This document shows positions 9,203-17,252 of a stretch of DNA of 64,000 nucleotides, in pieces. The position numbers were made by a program, and so were the translations under genes. Each line of letters begins with the position of its first letter. Position 1 is the stretch's first letter. The notes under the pieces were generated by a model. It ran no database searches, was not told the origin of the DNA, and saw nothing but the letters and a program-made list of their open reading frames with translations. The DNA lies in contig JAJZAJ010000001.1 in NCBI GenBank assembly GCA_021799475.1, forward strand, positions 248,001-312,000, read 5' to 3'. This stretch comes from Microcaldota archaeon (GTDB lineage: Archaea; Micrarchaeota; Micrarchaeia; Micrarchaeales; Micrarchaeaceae).

Positions 9203-9354
9203 TGCAGCACCTCCTCAGCTTCCGCCAAAGCTTCCTCCGGGTCTTCCTCGGTTACTTTTTCCTCAATAAATAGATACCTGGACGATATGTAATATCTACT
9301 TATAGCATACCTTGAAAGTCTTACGACTCTTGACCGTGAGTTTACAATGGCAAC
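9175..9354 (-). pseudogene. Remnant of HEPN-domain protein (toxin-like)
   Basis: An open minus-strand frame without a start codon ends at a TAG at 9175. It reads RLSRYAISRYYISSRYLFI and then EEDPEEALAEAEEVLQWAKS. A paired YY..SRY segment followed by an acidic helix ending in 'A..VL.WA' is the characteristic C-terminal half of small HEPN proteins that pair with minimal nucleotidyltransferases. The N-terminal half is not visible. The frame overlaps the 5' end of the MNT remnant by 28 bp, as in intact modules. Both look like decayed relics. Confidence 0.55.
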
Positions 9355-9396
9355 TCAGTTGTGGAAGTTGTAAGGTTAATCTGGTACGCTATAACT

Positions 9397-10971
9397 TTAA
9401 TTGCGGAGTATCTTTGACAGTTCCGTAAGCGCTGCTCCCTTTCGAGTGTTTCCCAGCATCTCGTATATCGTTGCGGCGTCATCATACCGCCCACTCTTCT
9501 CATATGCTTCCGCGCATGCTGCAGCTCTGTCTTTGTTATCTGATTGTAGCCAGATTTTTGCTGCAGAGGCATACCACTCATTCTTCTCATATGCTTCCGC
9601 TGCCTTCTCTTTGTTATCTAATTGTAGCCAGATTTTGGCTGCGTTGTCATACCGCCCACTCTTCTCAGATGCTTCCGCGCATGCTGCAGCTCTATCTTTG
9701 TTACCTAATTGTAGCCAGATTTTTGCTGCAGAGGCATACCACTCATTCTTCTCATATGCTTCCGCTGCCTTCTCTTTGTTATCTAATTGTAGCCAGATTT
9801 TTGCGGCGGGGACATACTCTCCCTCCTTCTCATATGCTTCCGCGCATGCTGCGGCTCTATCTTTATTATCTAATTGTAGCCAGATTTCTGCGGCGGGGAC
9901 ATACTCTCCCTTCTTCTCATATGCTTCCGCGCATGCTGCAGCTCTGTCTTTGTTATCTAATTGTAGCCAGATTTCTGCGGCGTCGAAGTACAATCCATTC
10001 TTCTCACATACTTCCGCTGCCTTTTCTTTGTTATCTAATTGTTGCAGCCAGATTTTTGCGGCTTCGAAGTACAATCCATTCTTCTCATATGCTTCCGCGC
10101 ATGCTTCAGCTCTGGGTTTGTTGTCTAATTGTAGCCATATTTTGGCAGCATCGTCATACCATCCATTCTTCTCATATGCTTCAGCTGCCTTCACTTTATT
10201 ATCTAATTGTAGCCAGATTTTGGCAGCATCGTCATACCCTCTCCTTTTCTCATATGCTTCCGCTGCCTTTTCTTTGTTATCTAATTGTAGCCAGATTTTG
10301 GCAGCATCTGCATACTCTCCCATTTTCTCACATGCTTCCGCGCATGCTGCAGCTCTGTCTTTGTTATCTGATTGCAGCCAGATTTTGGCAGCATCTGCAT
10401 ACCCTCCATTCTTCTCATATGCTTCGGCTGCCTTTTCTTTGTTATCTAATTGTAGCCAGATTTTTGCTGCATAGTCATACCATCCCATTTTCTCACATGC
10501 TTCCGCGCATGCTGCAGCTCTGTCTTTGTTATCTAATTGTAGCCAGATTTCTGCTGCATAGTCATACCTTCCCATTTTCTCATATGCTTCCGCTGCCTTT
10601 TCTTTGTTATCTAATTGCAGCCAGATTTTGGCAGCATCGTCATACCCTCCATTCTTCTCATATGCTTCCGCTGCCTTCTCTTTCTTATCTAATTGTAGCC
10701 AGATTTTGACTGCAGAGGCATACCACCCCTCCTTCTCACATGCTTCAGCGCATGCTGCAGCTCTGTCTTTGTTTTCTAATTGTAGCCAGATTTCTGCGGC
10801 AGAGGCATACTCTCCCTTCTTCTCATATGCTTCGGCAACCGCAGCTTTATTACCAGGAAGCAGTCCTATCTCTTCCGCTCTTTTCAGCGCTCTTGTTCTC
10901 GCGTCTGGAGTCAGCTCTTCTATAAGTGCCATGAGTTTCTGCTGATCCGCCGAGGCTGTTTTGTCAGGCAT
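9397..10971 (-). CDS. TPR-like solenoid protein with 17 near-identical repeats
   Basis: About 524 residues: a short N-terminal region (MPDKTASADQQ..., to ~40), then 17 tandem units ending at the C-terminus. The unit is A.AYEK.G.Y..AAKIWLQLDN, with two lengths: ~26 residues (KEKAAEAYEK) and ~29 residues (KDRAAACAEAYEK). It resembles compact TPR/alpha-solenoid repeats used for protein binding. One unit has a one-residue insertion (WLQQLDN) and the last is divergent (IYEMLGN). I chose the ATG at 10971, not 11019, because a strong TATA element lies inside the longer frame. No signal peptide or membrane helix, so probably cytoplasmic; partner unknown. Confidence 0.8.
   Translation of the reverse strand: MPDKTASADQQKLMALIEELTPDARTRALKRAEEIGLLPGNKAAVAEAYEKKGEYASAAEIWLQLENKDRAAACAEACEKEGWYASAVKIWLQLDKKEKAAEAYEKNGGYDDAAKIWLQLDNKEKAAEAYEKMGRYDYAAEIWLQLDNKDRAAACAEACEKMGWYDYAAKIWLQLDNKEKAAEAYEKNGGYADAAKIWLQSDNKDRAAACAEACEKMGEYADAAKIWLQLDNKEKAAEAYEKRRGYDDAAKIWLQLDNKVKAAEAYEKNGWYDDAAKIWLQLDNKPRAEACAEAYEKNGLYFEAAKIWLQQLDNKEKAAEVCEKNGLYFDAAEIWLQLDNKDRAAACAEAYEKKGEYVPAAEIWLQLDNKDRAAACAEAYEKEGEYVPAAKIWLQLDNKEKAAEAYEKNEWYASAAKIWLQLGNKDRAAACAEASEKSGRYDNAAKIWLQLDNKEKAAEAYEKNEWYASAAKIWLQSDNKDRAAACAEAYEKSGRYDDAATIYEMLGNTRKGAALTELSKILRN
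9445..10851 (-). repeat. Intragenic tandem repeat array (17 units, ~78 or ~87 bp)
   Basis: The coding repeats are also strikingly similar at DNA level; for example TTATCTAATTGTAGCCAGAT (plus strand) recurs through most of the array. Long open frames on the opposite strand here are an artefact of the repeated composition. Confidence 0.85.
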
Positions 10972-10997
10972 ATTACCACTGCAGTGAATGGTGTTCT

Positions 10998-11012
10998 GTA
11001 TAATATATATAG
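10998..11012 (-). promoter_or_regulatory. TATA box of the repeat protein
   Basis: On the minus strand CTATATATATTATAC lies 27-41 bp upstream of the ATG at 10971. This supports the shorter start and a leaderless or nearly leaderless transcript. Confidence 0.6.
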
Positions 11013-11239
11013 CTTTCATTGTGCTTGGGTATGGGACATAAGTCAGCCCTTTCCAACCAACAATAGGTTATGCCACAACCCCTTGCACATCACGGACGTC
11101 CTTATTCTATCATCGCGTTCTGTGCTTTTCCACGCCTCAGAGCCCTGCGCACACTTGTGTGTATTAGTGGCATGGCGTCGAAGGTAACGAGGTAGCTGCT
11201 TACTGCGGCAAGCTGAGAATTCCTAAGGCTGACAATCGA

Positions 11240-12181
11240 TTATGGCGGCGTGTACTGCGCGTTCCATGTGCTGTTGAATGTTATGTTTGAACTGATCTGC
11301 CCATTGTTATTATTTCCTGAATAATCATTCGCATTGCCGTTGAGCGGCCACCATCCCACAAGGCTCTGTATTCTCACTGGTGCGCCGCCGATGCCTTCAA
11401 GGTAAAGGGCCTTAATCTCATTTGAAGAAAGAGATGTATTGTAAAACTGTACGTTCGCTATGGAACCATATACGCGGTTGTTGTTCGCACCACCATATAT
11501 CTCATAGCCTATACCTATAAGCGGACTGTTATTTCCAACAGAGACTGCGGGAAGCCCTGTAAGTGTCCCGCCATCCTGAGTACCATTTATGTAAATGACT
11601 CCATTCCCTCCTGTATCCTTTGTAATAGCCAAAAAGTACCATTTACCAAGAGCAGGCGAGCCGCCGCTAAAACGGTCGTTGTGGGTGCCAAAGTCAACAT
11701 AAGGGAACAGCGTACTTGATGCACCTAATCGTATCTCATCGTAGTATGTTGTAAAAATGGTTTGCGAGCTTGATGGATTAGTGGTCCTAAACCACAGTGC
11801 AACGGTAAACGCATTCTGTGTATTCACTGATAACAGGGTGCTCGATGGCTGTACACTTATCTCACTAAGGCTTGATGAGCCACCTAGAGACTGTGCAACA
11901 TACTGAGGCAGCTGCCCCTGACATTCTCCTTCTAATGACACCTGTCCTCCCAGCCGCACCACCTGGCACGCACCAGGAGCCGCTTTCGGCGTCAGCGCGC
12001 TGCCAGAAAAGACACCCAACTGGAACAGCACCCCCAATACGACGGCGATGATGAGTATCGCCCATCCATACGTCATAAGGTATTCCATGGCCGACTGTGA
12101 TTTTTGATTAAACGTTTTCCCAAAAAGTTTAGTGGACTGCGACTTTACAGTCGGAGTCCTGTGCGTGTGTGTTAGTGGCAT
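11240..12181 (-). CDS. LamG-domain surface protein with class III signal, copy 2
   Basis: 313 residues. The N-terminal ~95 residues are nearly identical to copies 3-5: a ~30-residue polar leader, QKSQSAMEYLM, a hydrophobic helix, and a two-cysteine segment (GACQVVR ... GECQGQLPQYV). The middle is unique to this copy and LamG-like: FTVALWFR, KWYFLAITKD, VIYINGTQDG, SIANVQFYNTSLSSNEIKALY. The last ~50 residues (GIGGAPVRIQSLVGWWPLNG...) are again shared. Predicted to be processed by a prepilin-type peptidase and displayed outside the cell. The neighbour at 12482 diverges from it, with 300 bp between the two starts. Confidence 0.78.
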   Translation of the reverse strand: MPLTHTHRTPTVKSQSTKLFGKTFNQKSQSAMEYLMTYGWAILIIAVVLGVLFQLGVFSGSALTPKAAPGACQVVRLGGQVSLEGECQGQLPQYVAQSLGGSSSLSEISVQPSSTLLSVNTQNAFTVALWFRTTNPSSSQTIFTTYYDEIRLGASSTLFPYVDFGTHNDRFSGGSPALGKWYFLAITKDTGGNGVIYINGTQDGGTLTGLPAVSVGNNSPLIGIGYEIYGGANNNRVYGSIANVQFYNTSLSSNEIKALYLEGIGGAPVRIQSLVGWWPLNGNANDYSGNNNNGQISSNITFNSTWNAQYTPP

Positions 12182-12216
12182 GATGGTCGATGAGAAATGG
12201 AAAGGAAGGAATAAAA
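11896..12216 (-). repeat. Dispersed ~320-bp constant block (pilin-type N-terminus plus 5' flank), copy in gene 2
   Basis: Homologous to blocks at 14560-14881, 19406-19727 and 21905-22226. It covers the coding sequence for the constant N-terminus and ~35 bp upstream, including the GGAAAGGAAGGAATAAAA (plus-strand) tract. This copy has the most differences in its upstream part. Confidence 0.8.
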
Positions 12217-12453
12217 AATAGGCAGTCAGTGCTGCCTGCTGTTTTTATATGAGAGCATATCGCTGCCCGCATTTTCTATCCGGATCCTTGCGATGTCCTA
12301 CTTCTTTTTGAAACCCTGAATCGCGGCATCAGCAAAACACAGCATCCTAGTGCTGTAATAGATATGCTTCACCATTCTGTAACAGGGCTGTGTTTTCTTA
12401 ATTCCATTCTTGTGCAGCGACTCGACCTAGGACGGAGCCAGTAGGAAGATACA

Positions 12454-12464
12454 AATATTATAAG
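12454..12464 (+). promoter_or_regulatory. TATA box for the paired unknown genes
   Basis: AATATTATAAG ends 18 bp before the ATG at 12482, so the transcript should be leaderless. The preceding part of the 300-bp gap (12182-12453) holds only a small GGCAG/CTGCC hairpin at 12221-12236 and no gene I can support. Confidence 0.55.
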
Positions 12465-12481
12465 ACAACACTTGTTCTGAT

Positions 12482-13123
12482 ATGGACAGGAACATACCGG
12501 TGCGTGCTGCACCACATGCGGATCCAATTGAAAGGTACACCCTGGTGGCTGCGCAGAGCCATATACTGATAATCGGGAAGAGCGGAGAATCTCATTCTAT
12601 CTCGAAGATAATCGGCGGGAAGTTCATTCTAAAGAAGTTCACAGTCACTTCAAGCGATGTCGCGAGGTTCCATCTGGCTATGGAGGACTGCGGTGCAAAA
12701 TCTGGGGAGATAATAGCAACTGATATAAATGAGACCACGAAGGCTCTTGCAAGGTCGTACGGTATAGAGGTGTCGACCATTGAGAAGTGGCAGCAGTATA
12801 CTATGCTGAGGGATGGATTTACAGTCGAGTCTGCTCCGACAGGCATGTTCATAGTCGGAAAGAGCGGCGAGAAGTACTGGGCATCCAGAGTCGAGGGAGA
12901 TACTGTTGTGAGAGTGCTGAGGATGGCAGCAAAGTCCACCGACATCGAGTGCCTGAAAATGGCGGTTGCCGATACGGGAATGAACTGGCGCATCGTCGCT
13001 AGTGCTGCATCTATGGATGCAATGAGGTTGGCAACACGCTATGGCCTGAAACTGGTGCTGCTGTCGGACCTTCAGCGCAATTCCATCCAGTACGATCCGA
13101 ACAAGAGATTGCAATCAAAGTGA
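12482..13123 (+). CDS. Unknown protein made of two repeated ~85-residue domains (A)
   Basis: 213 residues. Two halves align with each other: residues ~19-103 (YTLVAAQSHILIIGKSGE ... LARSYGIEVSTIEKW) and ~113-198 (FTVESAPTGMFIVGKSGEKY ... LATRYGLKLVLLSDL). Shared features are a GKSGE...S+I/V hairpin, a hydrophobic strand, a helix ending in D(C/T)G, and a final 'A...A..YG(I/L)' helix-strand. The order loosely resembles Mrr-like restriction-endonuclease folds, but no D...ExK catalytic set is visible. No signal peptide or membrane helix. It is followed 4 bp later by a paralogue, so the two form an operon. Family not recognised. Confidence 0.7.
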   Translation: MDRNIPVRAAPHADPIERYTLVAAQSHILIIGKSGESHSISKIIGGKFILKKFTVTSSDVARFHLAMEDCGAKSGEIIATDINETTKALARSYGIEVSTIEKWQQYTMLRDGFTVESAPTGMFIVGKSGEKYWASRVEGDTVVRVLRMAAKSTDIECLKMAVADTGMNWRIVASAASMDAMRLATRYGLKLVLLSDLQRNSIQYDPNKRLQSK

Positions 13124-13127
13124 TTAG

Positions 13128-13811
13128 ATGGCAGTTGCAACAATGGAAAAAAGAAACTGCGGTTCAACGCCTTTACCGGAATTGCTGAGAACTTCTACAG
13201 TATACATAAACAAGTGCATGAAGCTCAGGACTGACACGGGCAATGTGTATATTTTGACTAGGATAATCGACAATACTCTAATAGTTGAAAAGATAGCAAA
13301 AAGTTCTTGTGTTACCAAAGAAAATATCCAGAGTCTCAGCGATGCAGTAAGAGAATGCGGCGCCGATTCCGGAGTAATAATTACAACAGATAAGCTATCT
13401 CGCCCAATAGCGTCGTTGGCGGCAAAGTGCGGCATAGAGATAATGGAACCTGAGGAAGCCACTGCAAATATCAGCGACCGCGGTTACCGTATCAGGCTGG
13501 AGGCAATGCCTGGCGGCCTGTTCATCACCGGAGCGAGCGGGACAAAGTACTGGATTTCAAGGATTGACAACGGCATATTGGTTAGGACTACAACACGTTC
13601 TTTACTTGGATCACAAGTACTCCAGTTCAAGAATGCTCTTGACGACTGTGGGCTTGCCGGCAAGATGGTTGCGGCGAACGCTTCGTCGCAGGCTGTTGTC
13701 ATGGCGAAGAAGTTTAATATATTGCTTCAACTGGTCGGGCGTCAGAAGCGCAGCGAGTTCAAATACAACATATATAAGCGAAGAGGCCAAACCTCTGCTG
13801 CTGACTGCTGA
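13128..13811 (+). CDS. Unknown protein made of two repeated ~85-residue domains (B)
   Basis: 227 residues, paralogue of the preceding gene with the same internal duplication: TGNVYILTRIIDNTLIVEK ... LAAKCGIEIMEPEEA, then GLFITGASGTKYWISRIDN ... AVVMAKKFNILLQL. The second domain keeps the G.SG.KYW.SR motif seen in domain 2 of gene A, and the D-C-G helix end is conserved. The C-terminus is basic and polar. Codon 6 is a possible alternative ATG. The two proteins could form a heteromer with four copies of the domain (inference). Flanked on both sides by LamG/pilin-like genes on the opposite strand. Confidence 0.7.
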   Translation: MAVATMEKRNCGSTPLPELLRTSTVYINKCMKLRTDTGNVYILTRIIDNTLIVEKIAKSSCVTKENIQSLSDAVRECGADSGVIITTDKLSRPIASLAAKCGIEIMEPEEATANISDRGYRIRLEAMPGGLFITGASGTKYWISRIDNGILVRTTTRSLLGSQVLQFKNALDDCGLAGKMVAANASSQAVVMAKKFNILLQLVGRQKRSEFKYNIYKRRGQTSAADC

Positions 13812-13942
13812 TTATGTGTCCTTATCCAGAAAGCGCTAAATACGAAGACAAAAACTGAGAAAGAAGTGTTGTGGGTCAGACAGAAGTTACTTTGTAGGCG
13901 ATACATGAGACAGAAGAAAATAACAAGGAACAAATTTCCTGA

Positions 13943-14845
13943 TTACGGTGGCGTATACACTCTCTGCCATGTGCTGTTGAATACTACATTGCTTATTATC
14001 TGCCCATTATTGTTGTTTCCTGAGTAATCCTGCGCATTTCCGTTGAGAGGCCACCACCCCACGAGATTTTGTATCTTGATTGGCGCTCCACCAATTCCTT
14101 CGAGATAGAGCGCTTCCACTTCATTGGCGTTTAGCGAGACGTTATAAACCTGAATATTGGCTATCTCAGAATTAAGGAAGACATAGTTGTTACCTTGGAT
14201 CCCAAACACCATTGTTCCGTAACTACCAATCGGAATGTTGCTCGGGGCAGTGCTATGTGCTTGTCCGTTGTTGTAAGCAGTAACAGTGACTCCATTGTAC
14301 GTTCCTGTAAAGAAAGTCCAACTGCCAGGATATACATTGGAGTTAGCATTGGCATACAAATTAACTCGCAGGTCTACATATGCCGGCTTGTCTGAACTCA
14401 TGCCAAAATACACCAGATAATTACCCGCGGCAAAAATCTGTGGATATGGAGCAGTTGTATTCGACCAGCTCGGAAGATAATACCAAAAAGATACAGTTAT
14501 TGCTGTAGTTGATCCTGAGGTTGCTGCAGTTATCAGACCCGTTGGACTACTGAACTGTGCAACATACTGAGGCAGCTGCCCCTGACATTCTCCTTCTAAT
14601 GATGCCTGTCCTCCAAGCCGCACTACCTGGCACGCTCCTGGAGCCGCCTTCGGCGTCAGCGCGCTGCCTGAGAAGACTCCCAGCTGGAACAGCACTCCCA
14701 ACACAACCGCAATAATCAGAATCGCCCATCCGTATGTCATCAGATATTCCATGGCGGACTGGGATTTTTGATTAAACTTTTTCCCGAAAAGTTTAGCAGA
14801 CTGCGACTTTCCAGTCAGAATCCTATACGTGTGCGCTAATGGCAT
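13943..14845 (-). CDS. LamG-domain surface protein with class III signal, copy 3
   Basis: 300 residues. Constant N-terminus as in copies 2, 4 and 5, with the KSQSA motif present twice (in the leader, KSQSAKLFGKKF, and at the processing site, KSQSAMEYLM). The unique middle has ITVSFWYYLP, SWTFFTGTYNG and EIANIQVYNVSLNANEVEALY, as in LamG folds. It ends with the constant IKIQNLVGWWPLNGNAQDYS segment. Likely displayed outside the cell, membrane- or pilus-associated. Transcribed away from ftsY, which lies 40 bp upstream on the same strand. Confidence 0.78.
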   Translation of the reverse strand: MPLAHTYRILTGKSQSAKLFGKKFNQKSQSAMEYLMTYGWAILIIAVVLGVLFQLGVFSGSALTPKAAPGACQVVRLGGQASLEGECQGQLPQYVAQFSSPTGLITAATSGSTTAITVSFWYYLPSWSNTTAPYPQIFAAGNYLVYFGMSSDKPAYVDLRVNLYANANSNVYPGSWTFFTGTYNGVTVTAYNNGQAHSTAPSNIPIGSYGTMVFGIQGNNYVFLNSEIANIQVYNVSLNANEVEALYLEGIGGAPIKIQNLVGWWPLNGNAQDYSGNNNNGQIISNVVFNSTWQRVYTPP

Positions 14846-14881
14846 GGTGGTCAGTGCAACAATGGAAAGGAAAGAATAAAA
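14560..14881 (-). repeat. Dispersed ~320-bp constant block, copy in gene 3
   Basis: Near-identical to 19406-19727, including the upstream flank (GTGGTCAGTGCAACAATGG on the plus strand). The homology stops abruptly in the coding region after the codons for PQYVAQ, where the variable domain begins. Confidence 0.85.
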
Positions 14882-14884
14882 GCA

Positions 14885-16063
14885 TTAGTTATTCGGCATT
14901 ATCGCATTGACGATAAAATCCGGTGTGTATCTGACGAGTGCGTCATATGATTCCCCTGTCCCTATGTAAGCAATAGGTATCCCTGTCGTGTGGGCTATAG
15001 ATATTGCATTGCCTCCTTTCGCGTCACAGTCCAGTTTCGTCAGTATTATGCCATCGATCTTCATGAACTTGGCGAACTCCTTTACCTGTTCAGAAAGCTG
15101 GTTGCCCGCTGTGCTCTCCCCAACAAACAGTATTATATCCGGCTTTGCCACGCGCACCATCTTCTCCATTTCATGGATAAGGTTCTTATTTGTCTCCTGT
15201 CGCCCTGCAGTGTCAATAAGCACGGCGTTTAGCTTGTGGGACTTGGCATACGATATCGCGTCAAATGCTATGCTGGCGGGATCAGCTCCATAATTGCTTT
15301 TTATGACTGGTACACCAACCTTGTTGGCGTGATGCTCCGTCTGCTCTATTGCCGCGGCTCTGAAAGTGTCGCTTGCTGAGATAACGCAGGTAAACCCCTT
15401 AGATTTGAGCATGTGTGCGATCTTCGCCATCGTTGTCGTCTTTCCGGTTCCGTTCGGTCCAAGGAAAAGTATCTTTACAGGGCCGTCAGCACCGCTTCTG
15501 CCGACCGCGTCCAAAATATCTATCGAAGGTCTTACACTGTTAAGCACGTCAAATAAGGCCGACCTTACCTCACCGACAAGTTCCTTCTTGAGGTTTTTGC
15601 TGTCAAGCTTCGCACTCCTTAACCTGCTTTTCAGGTTTTCGGTAAAGGCGTCGGCAGTGTCATACGAAACATCGGACTGAAGCAGAGAGACTTTTATATT
15701 TTCAGAGAAGTCATCTATCTCGTTCTCGTTCAGCACTATCCCTATCGAGAAGATGCCCTTGAGCTTCGTCTTAAGCGAGAGCCTGACAAGCTCCTCTTCT
15801 CTTTCTCTCCTCGCTGCCTTCTCTTCCATATGGGCTGCATTCCGCTCATGCGTAGCGGTCACGGCCGCTGCCTTGCTCTCCTCAGACTTAACCTCTTTCT
15901 GGTTAGGTAATGGTATTGGCTCCGGAGCCGCATGCATCTTCTCAGCATCAGCTCCGGGTGCGTGCTCCTCCGCCGTATCCTTGGTTTTATCCGCTTCCTT
16001 CTTTATCAGATCTTTTACCGCTTCAGAAAGTTTTTTCCTAAGGCCACCGAACATCGCAATCAC
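14885..16063 (-). CDS. ftsY: Signal recognition particle receptor FtsY
   Basis: 392 residues (GTG at 16063 overlapping the prefoldin stop; ATG at 16054 also possible). A charged N-terminal region (~1-95) is followed by the SRP NG domain: G1 GPNGTGKT (202-209), DTFRAAA (232-238), DTAGR (284-288) and TKLD (342-345). FtsY is the membrane-associated GTPase that receives SRP-ribosome complexes and hands them to SecYEG. It is the last gene of the S19e-to-FtsY operon; aIF6, prefoldin alpha and FtsY are a conserved archaeal neighbourhood. All GTPase motifs are intact. Confidence 0.96.
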   Translation of the reverse strand: MIAMFGGLRKKLSEAVKDLIKKEADKTKDTAEEHAPGADAEKMHAAPEPIPLPNQKEVKSEESKAAAVTATHERNAAHMEEKAARREREEELVRLSLKTKLKGIFSIGIVLNENEIDDFSENIKVSLLQSDVSYDTADAFTENLKSRLRSAKLDSKNLKKELVGEVRSALFDVLNSVRPSIDILDAVGRSGADGPVKILFLGPNGTGKTTTMAKIAHMLKSKGFTCVISASDTFRAAAIEQTEHHANKVGVPVIKSNYGADPASIAFDAISYAKSHKLNAVLIDTAGRQETNKNLIHEMEKMVRVAKPDIILFVGESTAGNQLSEQVKEFAKFMKIDGIILTKLDCDAKGGNAISIAHTTGIPIAYIGTGESYDALVRYTPDFIVNAIMPNN

Positions 16064-16524
16064 TCCCGTGCTGCCTCATCGATTCTATAAGATATCTCTA
16101 TAAGAGCGGCTTCTATCTCCTTTTTAGCGCGCATAAGGTTGTTTATCTCCTTTGTCTTTTTCTCAATCTCCTTCGCGATATACTGCTTAGCCTCATCTAC
16201 CTCTTTCTCAACAAGATAGCCGGCACCCACTCCTACAAGCGGCTTACTCGATTCCGCAATCCTGGCATGCAGGTAGACATCATAGCCTACGGGCATAAGC
16301 GCCTCTTTATCCTTTATCGAGTCAATTGACTCAAGGCTTCGCTGGGCCGCATCCAGCTCCCTGATAGAAATATTTTTTCCCTCAAGCTCCTTTCCGACAA
16401 CCGAATACTGGTTCTGGTATATTTGCTGTATATATCTGAGCTCTTCCAATCCTGCCTTTCCTGCCTCCTTTCCACCTGCCCCACTATCAACATTTCCATC
16501 CATAGATCCACCATCAAACGCCAA
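16060..16524 (-). CDS. pfdA: Prefoldin alpha subunit
   Basis: 154 residues. Two long heptad-rich helices (about 24-65 and 110-150) bracket a beta-hairpin region (LMPVGYDVYLHARI, LVGVGAGYLVEK), the prefoldin alpha architecture. Prefoldin is a hexameric cytosolic holdase that delivers unfolded proteins to the thermosome. The Gly/Asp-rich first ~20 residues may be an extension; Met8 is an alternative start. It overlaps ftsY by 4 bp and starts 20 bp after aIF6. The LX (L18a-type) gene often found between aIF6 and prefoldin is absent. Confidence 0.88.
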   Translation of the reverse strand: MAFDGGSMDGNVDSGAGGKEAGKAGLEELRYIQQIYQNQYSVVGKELEGKNISIRELDAAQRSLESIDSIKDKEALMPVGYDVYLHARIAESSKPLVGVGAGYLVEKEVDEAKQYIAKEIEKKTKEINNLMRAKKEIEAALIEISYRIDEAARE

Positions 16525-16544
16525 TACCTTTCCTTGCTCTGATC

Positions 16545-17216
16545 TTATTCCAAATCCAGCCCTTCCATCAGCCTTGCAAGCTCAAACCCCGTAGTATCTT
16601 CTCCAACAACCAGCCCCCTGCTGTTCGCCACCGCGGTAAGCCCTACATTAAGCGAACCAGTTCCTGCTGTCGTCCTAACCGAATCAAAGCCTAGAAGCTT
16701 ATCGAGATTCTCCTTCTCCTCATCGCTTGCCCTGTTATTTATAACAAATCCTTTGTTTGTAAGGATGTTGTTCGCCCCGACTGTATTAAATCCCCCTATG
16801 CTCAACTTTATGACTTCGACTCCCAACACATCCCCTATCTGTTTGACATCCCTTGCGCTGTATTCCGGATTCACTAATGCTATCTTGTCGTTTACCAGAA
16901 CGTTGTTTCCTATTGCGTTCAACATGCTGCCGAGCACCTCCACGTTCATACCGAGCTTAAGAGATCTCAGATACTGCAGTTCGCTATCTTCAACGAGGTT
17001 CGACACAAGTATTCCCGTTTTGTTCGCACGGCAGAGCACTCCGGTTATCTCTGATGATGCTATCACTACCTGCACCATCTCAACATCGAGCGAATCGGCG
17101 ACTGCCCTGCTGTCGCTCTGGTTTGTGTATTTATGTATGAACAGATGCCTGTCCGTAGCAGTAGCGAATGCCCCTACATATCCGCTGCCGTTCAGGTTGA
17201 TCTTCCTAGTAGTCAT
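16545..17216 (-). CDS. Translation initiation factor aIF6
   Basis: 223 residues, normal length for the anti-association factor eIF6/aIF6, a five-fold pentein repeat. Typical phrases are GTGSLNVGLTAVANSRGLVV, GNNVLVNDKIALVNPEYS and GILVSNLVEDSEL. It binds the 50S subunit near L14/L23 and blocks premature joining with the 30S. It lies between L31e and prefoldin in a same-strand operon (36-bp and 20-bp gaps). Confidence 0.95.
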   Translation of the reverse strand: MTTRKINLNGSGYVGAFATATDRHLFIHKYTNQSDSRAVADSLDVEMVQVVIASSEITGVLCRANKTGILVSNLVEDSELQYLRSLKLGMNVEVLGSMLNAIGNNVLVNDKIALVNPEYSARDVKQIGDVLGVEVIKLSIGGFNTVGANNILTNKGFVINNRASDEEKENLDKLLGFDSVRTTAGTGSLNVGLTAVANSRGLVVGEDTTGFELARLMEGLDLE

Positions 17217-17252
17217 CGCAGCACTGGAGTAAATGAGGATAGAATTAATATA

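Noticed and set aside
9401-10709. Long plus-strand ORFs (357 and 412 residues) opposite the repeat gene
   Set aside because: They mirror the repeated minus-strand coding sequence; their products are repeats of Ser/Tyr/His-rich phrases without family features, and the minus frame has a TATA box and a TPR-like pattern.
9445-10851. Possible CRISPR array
   Set aside because: Repeats are contiguous, coding, of two alternating lengths and without unique spacers; no cas genes are nearby.
12221-12245. GGCAG/CTGCC hairpin followed by T-run, as a terminator
   Set aside because: No plus-strand gene ends upstream of it; it lies in a divergent promoter region.
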